From: Elusimicrobiota bacterium
GTDB lineage: Bacteria; Elusimicrobiota; Endomicrobiia; Endomicrobiales; Endomicrobiaceae
Length of the DNA: 37,776 nt
Assembly (NCBI GenBank): GCA_017528425.1
Contig: JAFXOV010000038.1
Coordinates: forward strand, 1 to 37,776
Direction of reading: 5' to 3'
The notes under the pieces were generated by a model. The model worked only from the letters and a program-made list of their open reading frames with translations. It was not told the origin of the DNA and ran no database searches. This document shows positions 9,229 to 19,806 of the stretch, piece after piece (position 1 is the first letter of the stretch; each line of letters begins with the position of its first letter). Position numbers and translations under genes: made by a program.

Positions 9229-11229
9229 ATGGCTCATATAGAAAGTCAAAGAAATAGACAATATATAGAATCGCAACTGACAGGACACGAAGTATCGCAG
9301 GGTATAAAGCAAGTCGGGAATGCTTTTTCTAATACGTTACAAACAGGATTGACAGTAGTTCAAAAAGCGAACGAATCAGATTTAGCAAGCAAGCAAATCG
9401 ATTTAGCGACGGAATGGTACAAAAAGAATAATGAAATTAATTTAAAATATCAGAATGACCCTACAAATCCGCAAAGAGAAACGGAATTGCAAGAGGCATA
9501 TACACTTTTGTCGGATAGATACAAAGTAAATCCGCTTGTTGAGAATCAATGGAGTGAGGCAAAAAGAAGTATTTACGATAAGACAAAAATGTATAATGCT
9601 CGGTGGCAGGAAAGTCAATTACAAACGAATGCACAATTAAACTTGAAAAACGGGTACGAACAACTTGTTAATCAAGTATCTATGCTTGGTATGAACGGGG
9701 CAGGAATAGAAGACATTAAATTAACTTATGCAAACGGCGTTGACGCATTACGCAAGGGGGCAAGTGCCGTCTTGGGCGATGTTGTCGCAGAAAACTTTTT
9801 AAAAGATTCAACGCACGATATGATGACTACTTACATATCCGCACTTGCTATCAATGACCCTCTAAAAGCACAAGCGTTGTTGAAAGACGAAGGCGTAAGA
9901 AATGACATCGGAAAAGCGGACACGCTTGAAAAATTAGACAATTATGTATCTACTGCATTATTGAACTATAACAAAAAAGTTGCCGTTTCTGAACTTGGCG
10001 ACAGTTTAAGGGCGATGAACTCCGAACAGGCAAACAGGATTTTAAGCGGTCAAGCAGATTTAAACGAAGTAATGAAATTCGGCGAATCACATAAAAACTT
10101 ACCGCAAGGTTCTATTAATGCTATTAACAGTATTTACGGAATCGGCGAAAAGAACGAAATTGTTTATAATACTAAAACAAAAAAATATGAAACACGAAAA
10201 AGCGGTAGCGGTTCGGGTTCTTCTTCTTCCGGAGATTTAATTTCTTTAAAGAAATTATCAAAAATGCAAAAAGAAGAACTCGCAAACGGGCTTGAACAAA
10301 GTTTAACGGAAATGTTTTTCTTCGATGAACCCGAAAGAGTTAACGCAAAAAAAGTAAATAAAAAAGGTCAAGGCGGTGCAATTCAAAGCGACGTATTGCA
10401 AAAAATGAATATGGTAGCACAAGCACAAGGGGCAATAGACACCGCTTGGAATGCAGGAATAATAACAAAAGCACAACGTCAAAATATGATGAATAAATAT
10501 ATTGAACCGCTTACAAATTATCTTGACGCTAATATGCAGGATTTAGACGAGAAAAAAGGCGTATGGGGTGCAAAGTTAGGATATGGCGAATTAAAAAAAC
10601 AATTTTCTACCGACGGCATTCCTGCTAATCATACAAATAAAATCCGTGAAAGAAATAGTATGTTATTGACCGCACAAGGACGATATTATACGGCTCTTGA
10701 TACAACGGCAAAGCAATTAGGTTTAAACAATATATATGAACTTGAAAACCTCAAAAAAGAAGACCAAGAACGTATATATAAAACCGCAAGTAATGAGGCG
10801 ATTAATTACGCTAAAAAGTACGGTTCTCACCCCGAAATATTTTTCAAGCAAGAATATCCGCAACTATACGCCGTTGGCGTCGAGGCATTCGGAATAAAAG
10901 ACGGGAACAAAATAGCAAAGCAAGTCGCACAAAAGATATACGGTGCGGAAGACCTTTCAAAAGTCGATGTAAATAAAGTTATGTCCGACGAAGTTCTTAA
11001 TACAAGAGCATACAAAAATCAAAGAGCAAAAGAACTCGTAAACTCCATTATTGCCGTTAATAAAACGAATCCCGAAGGACGTGTATTAATGGATATGGAA
11101 ATAGAAGAACGGGCAAAGGCTCTCGGCTTAACTATGAAACAATTAACAAATGACGCATATTCTAAACGTGTGTCGCCTCAAATGTATTTAATCTATTTAG
11201 AAAATTTGAAGAAGGAAAATAGACGATGA
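9229..11229 (+). CDS. Internal virion protein, T7 gp15-like
   Basis: 666 residues, mainly helical, starting MAHIESQRNRQYIESQL. The first 250 residues have the core-protein pattern (alanine/glutamine helices, LAINDPLKAQALLKDEGV). A Gly/Ser linker (SGSGSGSSSSG, about 324-335) separates N- and C-terminal parts. In T7 gp15 forms the periplasmic tube together with gp16. The stop overlaps the next start (ATGA at 11226-11229), which indicates translational coupling with the giant partner. Confidence 0.75.
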   Translation: MAHIESQRNRQYIESQLTGHEVSQGIKQVGNAFSNTLQTGLTVVQKANESDLASKQIDLATEWYKKNNEINLKYQNDPTNPQRETELQEAYTLLSDRYKVNPLVENQWSEAKRSIYDKTKMYNARWQESQLQTNAQLNLKNGYEQLVNQVSMLGMNGAGIEDIKLTYANGVDALRKGASAVLGDVVAENFLKDSTHDMMTTYISALAINDPLKAQALLKDEGVRNDIGKADTLEKLDNYVSTALLNYNKKVAVSELGDSLRAMNSEQANRILSGQADLNEVMKFGESHKNLPQGSINAINSIYGIGEKNEIVYNTKTKKYETRKSGSGSGSSSSGDLISLKKLSKMQKEELANGLEQSLTEMFFFDEPERVNAKKVNKKGQGGAIQSDVLQKMNMVAQAQGAIDTAWNAGIITKAQRQNMMNKYIEPLTNYLDANMQDLDEKKGVWGAKLGYGELKKQFSTDGIPANHTNKIRERNSMLLTAQGRYYTALDTTAKQLGLNNIYELENLKKEDQERIYKTASNEAINYAKKYGSHPEIFFKQEYPQLYAVGVEAFGIKDGNKIAKQVAQKIYGAEDLSKVDVNKVMSDEVLNTRAYKNQRAKELVNSIIAVNKTNPEGRVLMDMEIEERAKALGLTMKQLTNDAYSKRVSPQMYLIYLENLKKENRR

Positions 11230-14200
11230 AAAATATTTTTTCATATCAAGACCAAAACGCAGGATATAACGCACTTGGATTTAAAGACGAAAACGACGAG
11301 AATGTAAAGCAATTCAATACGAAATATCTAAATAAATATAACACAATGAAAAATGCTCAATATAATAGAGTATTCAACGATTTCGACGAATCGGAAGAAG
11401 AACTCAAAAATAAGGGCGAAATGAATTGCGTTGATATTTATAATAAACATAATGTAAGTGAATTAGTGCCTTATTACGCCTCTACAAAAGCGGGATTAGA
11501 TTCGGTAATGATACATAAGAATCTAAACAAAATGAGAAACGGCGAACTTCTGACAAACGACGAAGTTGAATCAACCCGTAAATATGTAAGCGATATGAGA
11601 GAATTACAGTTACGAGGCGTTACACTTGACGGCAGAATTGAAGAAACTTTATTCGGTTCTATACCGTTTTTAGTTGAGGCAGGAATAGGGTTCGGAACGG
11701 CTGAATATGGGGTCGGTCTTGCCTCTTTGGGTCATACAAGTTCAAAGTTTGCATTAAGGCAAATGGCGAGAGGTTATGCAAAAAATGAGATTAAAAAACA
11801 ATTAAAAAAAGGTGCAAACGAACTCGCTAAAAATAGAACAAAGCAAATTATTAAAGATTCTACGATAGGTAATTTAAAGTTTTCGGCGACTTACACAAGC
11901 CCCGAATGGATTAGAAAATCGGGCGAATTTATGTTGTCCGATGATGTTGCCGTGTCTGAAAGAGGGCAATACATTCTTAATATGTCGAACTCTAATCCTG
12001 CAAAAGCAACTATGTTAGCATTAGGCGATACAATGATAGAAAACTTGTCGGAAACTTCGGGCGAACTTTTCGGACTTGCAGGAAAAGCAATCGGGAAAAG
12101 CGGAACGGGGCAAGCGGTAAAAAGATGTATTGATAAAAACGTATTAAAAAAATTACCTTCGGGTTTTGCTGAAAAGTTTGAAAGTGCAGTTGAAAAAAGT
12201 CTTAATATGCCTTTCGTAACGGCTTTACATAAATACGGCTATCACGGAATTATTGAAGAAATGGGCGAAGAACGTGTAGGCGACTTCTTGCGTGTTGCTT
12301 GTAATATTGACGGCGAAGAAGGTTATAGCGTAGAACAATTTTTGAACGCTTTATTTCCTTCTGCTGACCAATTAGCAACAGAGGCAATCGCATTCGGTTT
12401 GACAGGCGGTGCAATAGCAGGCGGAATACACGTTACGAAAAAAGCGATAAACAAAAAGCAATATAAAAACTTCGCTAACGATATTAGAGAGGCAACAAAA
12501 AAAGAAGACGGTACATACGACTTCGAGAAAATGCGAGATTTAATCAGTTTGAAAAATCCCGATTTGACCGATGAACAATTTGAAAATATTAAAAAAGCGG
12601 TTACGGAAGGAATCAAAAAAGGCGAAGAATATACCGTCGATGATTTTCTTGTTGATACGGGAATAATCAGAACGCCATATAACAATAGCATTACTGACGA
12701 TAGAATCATAAATACGCTATCTAAATATATGACAAATCCCGAAGACATTGACACGGTTGTTAATTTTGCTGATAACCAAACAAAAGCGAAATTAATTAGT
12801 GCATTCGGCTCGCAAGAACTTTCCGAAGGTGCGGAAGAAATCAAAAAAGATTTTGAAGAAAAATTATTACAACGTGGAGTAAGTAAGCAAAATGCAGACT
12901 TGTCCGCACGGCTTTATAGTGCATTATTGCAAACGAGAGCCGATAGAACGGGTCGAGATATTGAAGACTTGTACGCTGAAACTAACTTGAAAATTAAAGA
13001 ATCTGACGAAGACGAATATTGGCAAAATGTCGCAGAACAATACGAACAATTTGCACAAGTGGATAATAGCGATATTAAAAATTTGTTAATGACGCATTCT
13101 GCTAAAATTGATATGATTGACAATATTATTATGTCGGGTTCTCTCGTAGCACCTTCTATGGCTATTACAAAGAAGGGTGAAAATGAGGCATTAAAAAATT
13201 TTGGTGATGTATTATTCGTAAGAAACCCGAAAAAAATTGATTTTCAAAATGACAATATTTTTGATAGGGATATTTATTCGCCTCGTATGCCTCGTCCAAG
13301 TTATGAATTAAAAAACGGGCGTATAGTTGACGCATACGAATATGATAATTTACAAAGAATGGACGACGAAAGATTTAAAAAGTCATTCGGAACTACAAAA
13401 GACAAATATTTTGAAGGGGCTAAAAAAGTTCTAAATCTTGGCTATACTCCGTCGGGTAATATTAAAACAAAAGCATATAACGCTAACACGTTATTAGAAT
13501 ATGTTAGCCGTAATAAATTATTAGGCGGTGAAGGTTTTGACTACGGTTTATCTTCTTTATTGGCGAAATTAAGTAAACAACAAACGTCAAAAGAGCAATT
13601 AAAAGAAACTGCAAAAAAAGAATTAGAATTAAGCAATAGTGAACTTGCAGATAAATATAAAGAAATTAGAGAAAAATACAACCATTTTGACGAAAAATTA
13701 AAAGATTATTATATAGGCGAAAATTATATCTTTACGGATATAGGCGATATATTTTATGCCGTTGCAAAAAATAATAAAAAGAAACTTTCTCAATATTTAG
13801 ATTTAGAGAAAATGCCAAAAACATTATTAAAAGAAATGAAAGATTTAATAAATGAGGCACTTTCTTTGCCTCGTTCTTACTTTGAATCTAAACCTATGAG
13901 AAAAGTTGATTTAGGCGAGTTCACATACGCAATAGCAAAAAAAGGAACTTTATCAGAAGAACAAAAAAGAGAATTAAGTTTATACGGATTAGAAGTCGTT
14001 GAATATGAAGGCGATAATGTAAATGAAGTCTTATCGAATTTAAACGATAAAAACGAAATATATTTCCAAGAGGAAGAACCCGAACAACAAAGCGTATTCG
14101 AGGGAAATAACAAGGCTCGTGGAGTACGCAAGATTAAGGGTTCATATATGCCTGCTGAAAAATTAATTGAGTTCTTTAAAGACGCTGACGAATCAACTAT

Positions 14201-17200
14201 CGTACACGAGTTCGCACATTGGTATTTAGATTCTTTAATCGAAGACGCTAAATATCACGAGGCGTCTGCCGACGATTTGGCGGAAGTTAGAAAGTTCGTT
14301 AAAAACAACGGTGAAAACTTTACCCGTGAACAACACGAAAAATTTGCCCGTGGATTTGAGGCATACATACGAAGTGGTCGTGCAAGGTCTAATCGTCTTA
14401 AAAAGATTTTTGAAGACTTCAAAAATGCTCTATTACAAATTTACGATACAATTACGCAGATTATCTATACCGAAGAAGGTGTAGAAAAACCGTTTACGGA
14501 AGAAGACTTACCGCAAATAAACGCACTCTTTGAACGTCTATTGACTACCGAAACCGAAAGAATCAGAGCAACGGTATTCGATAAAGTAAACGAAATTGAA
14601 GAACAAATAAATAAAATCAAGGAAAACGAGCAAAAAGAGTTCGACGAACTTGATACGATTTACAAAGATAATATCGAAATTTTAAACCGTAAATCCGACA
14701 AAAGAAGAAAAGTTGAAGAATATCTCGACTTGGCTATCCGTTCGGCTCGTCGTGAAACAAAAGAAGTTAAAGAGTGGAAGAAAAGATATAAAAATGCTAC
14801 GCTTGATATTCTATCCGCTATTTCGGGCAAACCTCGTAATTGGGTTGCAAATAGTAGGAATTGGGAAAAGTTAAGCGAATTAGTAGGAAATGCCGACGAT
14901 AAGATTACAACGTCGGGCGGTCTTCGTGCGGAATGGCAGGACTTCTACGCTGATACGGGCGTAAGTTATGATAACGACGAAATTGACGGCGATTACAAAT
15001 TAGGCGAACAAGCGTTACAAAAACTTATCGACGGTAATTTTAATCCGCCTCGTGCCGATGAGGCGTATTGGGCTGACGTTGAATATTTCGCAGGACAATT
15101 CGATTATTTGGCAAAGAAGGTTCGTTCTCTCAAAGGGGAAGAACAACAAGTCGCATACGAGGCATTAATAGAAGTGCTGTTCAACAAAGCACCCGAAATG
15201 CCCGAAGGCATTTATTCGGAATTTGTTAATAACTTTATGAAACTTTCGGAAGATGTTGAAGAAATCAAAAAAGAAGACTTCAACCGTAAACACTATCCGA
15301 ATATTCCTGTTGTTCAACAATTACAATTCTACGTTACAAATAAATTGAATGACCTTCGTATATATAATCCCAAAATGAGATATAAAACCCGTCTTGATAG
15401 GTCGCACGGGCTTTATAAATCTATTAAGAATGCAACGTCTGTCAACGATACAAAAAGAATCGTTAAGAAAATTAATGACTTTGTTATCGAAGACTTACGC
15501 AACGGTCAACGTGCAATCTTGAATAAAGAGATTCAAAAACAATTAAAAATCAATTCTAAACTTGTGAAAGTCGGAAGTATAAAAAGAGGAAAATTTGATT
15601 GGCGTACTAATACCGTTTTTGCGGAATTGTCGCAAATGAATAAACTTTCAAGAGAAGACGCACAAGCACAATATGACGAAGTAATGAAAATAAACGAAAT
15701 TGAGGCAGGCGAAGAACGTATCGATTGGAAAACGGGTACGGACGACTTATCGGAAACTTTTGATACTGATTTTCAAAATAATTTAAAACGTAAATTTTTG
15801 CAATACAAAAGTTCGCGCTTGAAAAATTTAGACGTTAGACATACTGAATCTTTATTAGAAGACATATTAAAATTGAAGTTTGAAGGACGCAGAGCAAAGG
15901 ACGAAGAAGACTTCAAAAAACGTACTGAACGATTAGATTATAGAAATAATCTAATACAAATTCTTGACGCTAACAAAGACAATAAAGCGGTTAAATTCTT
16001 CGCTAATTGGGTTGTTAAGTCGGGAACTCTTACAAATTGGGAAACTCTTTTAAATACCGTCTTTAATGCTGAAACTGCGGAAAAATATTCGTTACAACGT
16101 CTTGAATCACAAGTACAAGTTTTCGCAAGAAATAAGACGCTTGAACTCATTAACAAGGCAAATAAAATCTACGGATTCAATAATAACAAATGGGATAAGG
16201 CGTTAGACTATGACGGAATGCAGAAGTTTATAAAACTTATGCAGGACTACGAAAACGAAACATACGATTATTCGGAAGTTACTTGGAATAAAGAAACACG
16301 AGAGGCGGTAAAAACGGGCTTGAAACTTTCAAAGGCTCAAATTATGACGCTTTATATTTGGTGTCAAAATGACGATTTGTTCCAAAGGTTGAATAATCAA
16401 TACGGATTAGAGCAATTAAAAGATATGTTTTCACGCTTGACCGAATCAGATAAGGATATGTGTTTAGAGTTCATAAATGTTTGCGAAAGTATGTACGACG
16501 ATATGAACGAAGTTTATATCAATACATACGGCATATCATTACCGAAAGTCGAAAACTACTTCCCGTCGGTTACGGAACGTGTCGGTTCTGACTTGGATAT
16601 GTTCCACGATTTCGTTGTGAAATCTTCTAACCCGTCATTCATAAAGACGAGAAAAGTTTGCAATAAAATCCCGATGAAACCGAAATCACCGTTAGAAATA
16701 ATTTTACCGCATATTAACAAAAGTGCGAATTATATTTTAACGAGTGAAACTGTAAATTTCTACAATAAAATTTTTAAAGAAACTCCGTTAAACAAAAAGA
16801 TTGTAGATATTTACGGCAAAAAAGACGGCGAAAAAATTGTAAGAGCAATACAGAATCAACTGTCCGCCTCAACCTTTACAACGGTTGCAAGAGGGCTTAC
16901 GTTTGCTCACGAGTTCGCAGACAATCTCGCAACTAACTTCATATCATCAAGTATTGCAGGGTCGCCAAAAGTTATGTTTGCACAACTTTTGTCTTGTATT
17001 AACTATTCTGAAAAAATGCCCGTTCACGAATGGGCGAAGGGTTTTGCGAAGGCGATTGCAAATCCTAAAAAGACTTTTGAATATATGTTGTCTAATTGCG
17101 AATATCTGCAAGCACGTTTAGCAGGAAATACACAAAATGAAATGATGTCAACTCTTACAAGTGAAGTTGATAGGTTTAGAACAATAAAGAACTTTTGCTC

Positions 17201-18053
17201 ATTAACGACAAAATGGGGCGATATTACCGCTATTGTTTTCGGCGGTAAACCTTATGTCGATTATTTAATGTCGCAGGGAATGTCAAAAGAAGACGCATTC
17301 AACAAATTTGTTGATGATACATTGAGAGCACAACAAGCAGGGTTGAACTCGACGACTTCCGAATGGCAAAAAGCACAAACAAAAACGGCTATGGGTCGTG
17401 CGTTCTTTGCGTTCAATAATACGAACTTACAATATGAAAGAAAGTTTATTGATTCATTGAGCAAATTTGCGAAGGGCGATATTGATTCAAAAGATTTCGC
17501 AAAATCTTTAATCATATACAAAGTTCTTAACCCGATTATGTTTACGTCGATATTAGGCAACTTGTCTTTACTTGAACTTGTTAGAGCATTGACCGGGGGT
17601 GACGACGACCCCGAAAAAGCAATAAGAAAATTCGGGGGCGACATTCTTCTTGCTATTATGCTCGGAAGTTTAGGGGCGTATGGTATTGCAGGGCTTATCG
17701 CTATAAGTCTTATTAACTACGGTAAAGCGTATATAGACAAAAAGATATTCGGCGAAAAACCTTTCGTATTTAAAAGTTCCGTGCCGATTCTCGATGTTAT
17801 CGATGATGTCGGTTCAAAAGCATTAAAGAACGAATTTACTCTCGCAGATTCTATCGATGTTATTTGCGGTCTTGGCGACATTGGAACGGGATTACCTATG
17901 TCAAGATTTGAAAATGCCTTCGGCGGTGCTGAAAATATCGCACAAGGCGAATATGGAATCGGGGCAACTCGAATGCTCGGTTGGGGCGAATATAAAGCAA
18001 GCGAGGCGTGGACGGGTAAATCACCAAAAGAAAGAAAAAAGAATAAGAAATAA
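11226..18053 (+). CDS. Giant ejection protein (gp16-position), polyvalent-type with HEFAH zincin domain
   Basis: 2275 residues, well above T7 gp16 (about 1300). It occupies the gp16 position and is coupled to the gp15-like gene. Visible parts: hydrophobic glycine-rich stretch about 138-170; a possible large-polyvalent-protein domain around 640-720 (APSMAITKKG ... DRDIYSPRMPRPSYEL); a zinc-metallopeptidase motif HEFAH at 994-998 with a candidate third ligand E1045 in FARGFEAY; long charged coiled coil about 1100-1180; and a C-terminal region resembling the end of phage polyvalent proteins with a hydrophobic pair about 2136-2165. The LPD assignments are by pattern and uncertain. No lytic transglycosylase motif was recognised. 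Probably injected with the DNA; the protease could act on the envelope or on host proteins. Confidence 0.8.
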   Translation: MKNIFSYQDQNAGYNALGFKDENDENVKQFNTKYLNKYNTMKNAQYNRVFNDFDESEEELKNKGEMNCVDIYNKHNVSELVPYYASTKAGLDSVMIHKNLNKMRNGELLTNDEVESTRKYVSDMRELQLRGVTLDGRIEETLFGSIPFLVEAGIGFGTAEYGVGLASLGHTSSKFALRQMARGYAKNEIKKQLKKGANELAKNRTKQIIKDSTIGNLKFSATYTSPEWIRKSGEFMLSDDVAVSERGQYILNMSNSNPAKATMLALGDTMIENLSETSGELFGLAGKAIGKSGTGQAVKRCIDKNVLKKLPSGFAEKFESAVEKSLNMPFVTALHKYGYHGIIEEMGEERVGDFLRVACNIDGEEGYSVEQFLNALFPSADQLATEAIAFGLTGGAIAGGIHVTKKAINKKQYKNFANDIREATKKEDGTYDFEKMRDLISLKNPDLTDEQFENIKKAVTEGIKKGEEYTVDDFLVDTGIIRTPYNNSITDDRIINTLSKYMTNPEDIDTVVNFADNQTKAKLISAFGSQELSEGAEEIKKDFEEKLLQRGVSKQNADLSARLYSALLQTRADRTGRDIEDLYAETNLKIKESDEDEYWQNVAEQYEQFAQVDNSDIKNLLMTHSAKIDMIDNIIMSGSLVAPSMAITKKGENEALKNFGDVLFVRNPKKIDFQNDNIFDRDIYSPRMPRPSYELKNGRIVDAYEYDNLQRMDDERFKKSFGTTKDKYFEGAKKVLNLGYTPSGNIKTKAYNANTLLEYVSRNKLLGGEGFDYGLSSLLAKLSKQQTSKEQLKETAKKELELSNSELADKYKEIREKYNHFDEKLKDYYIGENYIFTDIGDIFYAVAKNNKKKLSQYLDLEKMPKTLLKEMKDLINEALSLPRSYFESKPMRKVDLGEFTYAIAKKGTLSEEQKRELSLYGLEVVEYEGDNVNEVLSNLNDKNEIYFQEEEPEQQSVFEGNNKARGVRKIKGSYMPAEKLIEFFKDADESTIVHEFAHWYLDSLIEDAKYHEASADDLAEVRKFVKNNGENFTREQHEKFARGFEAYIRSGRARSNRLKKIFEDFKNALLQIYDTITQIIYTEEGVEKPFTEEDLPQINALFERLLTTETERIRATVFDKVNEIEEQINKIKENEQKEFDELDTIYKDNIEILNRKSDKRRKVEEYLDLAIRSARRETKEVKEWKKRYKNATLDILSAISGKPRNWVANSRNWEKLSELVGNADDKITTSGGLRAEWQDFYADTGVSYDNDEIDGDYKLGEQALQKLIDGNFNPPRADEAYWADVEYFAGQFDYLAKKVRSLKGEEQQVAYEALIEVLFNKAPEMPEGIYSEFVNNFMKLSEDVEEIKKEDFNRKHYPNIPVVQQLQFYVTNKLNDLRIYNPKMRYKTRLDRSHGLYKSIKNATSVNDTKRIVKKINDFVIEDLRNGQRAILNKEIQKQLKINSKLVKVGSIKRGKFDWRTNTVFAELSQMNKLSREDAQAQYDEVMKINEIEAGEERIDWKTGTDDLSETFDTDFQNNLKRKFLQYKSSRLKNLDVRHTESLLEDILKLKFEGRRAKDEEDFKKRTERLDYRNNLIQILDANKDNKAVKFFANWVVKSGTLTNWETLLNTVFNAETAEKYSLQRLESQVQVFARNKTLELINKANKIYGFNNNKWDKALDYDGMQKFIKLMQDYENETYDYSEVTWNKETREAVKTGLKLSKAQIMTLYIWCQNDDLFQRLNNQYGLEQLKDMFSRLTESDKDMCLEFINVCESMYDDMNEVYINTYGISLPKVENYFPSVTERVGSDLDMFHDFVVKSSNPSFIKTRKVCNKIPMKPKSPLEIILPHINKSANYILTSETVNFYNKIFKETPLNKKIVDIYGKKDGEKIVRAIQNQLSASTFTTVARGLTFAHEFADNLATNFISSSIAGSPKVMFAQLLSCINYSEKMPVHEWAKGFAKAIANPKKTFEYMLSNCEYLQARLAGNTQNEMMSTLTSEVDRFRTIKNFCSLTTKWGDITAIVFGGKPYVDYLMSQGMSKEDAFNKFVDDTLRAQQAGLNSTTSEWQKAQTKTAMGRAFFAFNNTNLQYERKFIDSLSKFAKGDIDSKDFAKSLIIYKVLNPIMFTSILGNLSLLELVRALTGGDDDPEKAIRKFGGDILLAIMLGSLGAYGIAGLIAISLINYGKAYIDKKIFGEKPFVFKSSVPILDVIDDVGSKALKNEFTLADSIDVICGLGDIGTGLPMSRFENAFGGAENIAQGEYGIGATRMLGWGEYKASEAWTGKSPKERKKNKK

Positions 18054-18065
18054 AGGAGTTGAATT

Positions 18066-19775
18066 ATGGCAAACGAAGTTGATTTTAGACCGCTTAAATA
18101 TCTTTGCAACGGTACAACGAGAGATTTCCCGTTTGAGTGGAAAATACTTTCCGTCGATGAAGTTGTGGTAATTTTAGAAACAATCGCAACGGGCGAACAA
18201 ACAACCTTACAATTCCCGAACGATTATAGCGTTACCTTTGAATCTACGGGCGGTCAAGTTACTACAAAAACCGCTTACGCAAGCGAATATGATATTATTA
18301 TTTCTCGTCAAAGTTCTTTGTATCAGAAGAAAAGATATTCAACAAGTACGGGTTTTCAAGCAAGCGAAGTTGAAAAATCTTTCGACGAAGTATCAATGAA
18401 CTTACAAGAACAGGCGTACACTTTAGAACGTGCGATAAAAGTTCCCGTCGGTTCTTCCGTATTAAATTTGAACTTACCATTACCAAACGCAGGGAAGACG
18501 TTGAAATGGAATGAAGAAGAAACGGGGCTTGTGAACTCTACGATAGACGTTGACGAACTCGAAAGTTATGCGGAAAGATTGTACGAAAGTGCTGATAATA
18601 TCGATATAGTTGCCGACAATATTCTTGATGTAAACGACGTCGCTGATATTATGGACGATGTTACAACTGTTGCAGATATTGAAGGCGAAGTCGTTGACGT
18701 TGCAGGAATAAAAGACAATATCGTTGCAGTTGATAACAACAAAAATAATATTAATGCGGTAGTGTTGAACGAATCAAATATTAATAATGTCGCAGGGAAT
18801 AGAGAAAATATCAACAAAGTTGCAAATATCGACGACGAAGTTGTTGCGGTTGCGGAAATTGACGACGAAGTTATAACCGTTGCGGAAATCGACGACGAAG
18901 TTGTTGCGGTTGCACATAACGAAACAAATATCAATAATTGTTCTAATAATATGTCTTCGATACTTGACGCACCGAATCAAGCACAAACGGCAACGCAACA
19001 AGCAGGAATCGCAACGGATAAAGCGGAAGAAACCGCACTTGCACTTGCAGAGGCAAGACGTATGAAAGATTCTATCGCTTATTTTGAATATATAAAAGCA
19101 GGAAATCTCGACGACGTAAGAGATGTTTATTTAGTCGCAGGAAATCTCGATGATGTAAGAACTGATTACATAGTCGGCGGAACGCTTGACGATATTCGTA
19201 TAAGCCCCGACGAATTGCGTAATTTAAACAAATTACCGTTATTGAAGACGCAAGTTGAAAACAACGAAAATACGCTTAATAAAACAATTACAAGGGTTGC
19301 GAAGAACGAATCCGACATTAAGGATTTGCAGGATAAAGACGATTCTATCGATGTTATATTAGATACGATTAACGGCGATATTGAACAAATTAATACGGAT
19401 ATCGAAGGAATTGAATTAGATATTGACGAACTCGGCGACGGTTTGACAAGTGCCGAAGGACAAATCGGGAAGAATGAATCCGATATAGATGTATTACAAT
19501 TTAAAACCGATTTATTCAATATCATCAAGGGCGGTAGTTTGGACGACGTAAGGATAGTTTACAACGTCGCAGGGAATCTCGATACTTCGAGAACGGATTA
19601 TATCGTCGCAGGAAATCTCGATAGTATAAGCGTTTCAAAAGAGGATTTAAGAAATGCAACAATTATCCCGTTCTTGAAAAATCAAGTAGAAGAACTGACC
19701 GAAAAATTGAATTACGCATTGAACTACATAGCAAGTATTCAATCGGGAATCGTGGTCGGAAGTTTAGATAGATAA
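18066..19775 (+). CDS. Tail fibre, T7 gp17-type N-terminus, repetitive stalk
   Basis: 569 residues. Residues 1-150 match the T7 tail fibre N-terminal (tail-attachment) domain: FRPLKYLCNGTTRDFPFEW, the FPNDYSVTF strand, YDIIISRQSSLYQ, and the coil EVEKSFDEVSMNLQEQAYTLERAI. The rest is a stalk: Asn/Asp/Val-rich repeats (180-300), three 10-residue tandem repeats (256-285), an alanine coiled coil (about 300-335), and a duplicated LDDVR...Y module (345-385 and 489-530) around another coil. There is no obvious receptor-binding head of its own; the next gene probably supplies the tip. Ribosome site AAAGGAGTTGAATT. Confidence 0.85.
   Translation: MANEVDFRPLKYLCNGTTRDFPFEWKILSVDEVVVILETIATGEQTTLQFPNDYSVTFESTGGQVTTKTAYASEYDIIISRQSSLYQKKRYSTSTGFQASEVEKSFDEVSMNLQEQAYTLERAIKVPVGSSVLNLNLPLPNAGKTLKWNEEETGLVNSTIDVDELESYAERLYESADNIDIVADNILDVNDVADIMDDVTTVADIEGEVVDVAGIKDNIVAVDNNKNNINAVVLNESNINNVAGNRENINKVANIDDEVVAVAEIDDEVITVAEIDDEVVAVAHNETNINNCSNNMSSILDAPNQAQTATQQAGIATDKAEETALALAEARRMKDSIAYFEYIKAGNLDDVRDVYLVAGNLDDVRTDYIVGGTLDDIRISPDELRNLNKLPLLKTQVENNENTLNKTITRVAKNESDIKDLQDKDDSIDVILDTINGDIEQINTDIEGIELDIDELGDGLTSAEGQIGKNESDIDVLQFKTDLFNIIKGGSLDDVRIVYNVAGNLDTSRTDYIVAGNLDSISVSKEDLRNATIIPFLKNQVEELTEKLNYALNYIASIQSGIVVGSLDR
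18831..18920 (+). repeat. Three 30-bp tandem repeats in the fibre gene
   Basis: Three in-frame units at 18831, 18861 and 18891 each start GACGACGAAGTT and encode the decamer pattern D-D-E-V-x-x-V-A-E/H-x. They probably extend the stalk and could change length by slippage. Confidence 0.9.
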
Positions 19776-19806
19776 ATAATTTTAGAAATAAGAAAGGAGT
19801 AAAATT

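Noticed and set aside
18066-19775. A second VR in the tail fibre gene
   Set aside because: No stretch of the fibre gene resembles the TR constant block; its repeats are ordinary stalk repeats.
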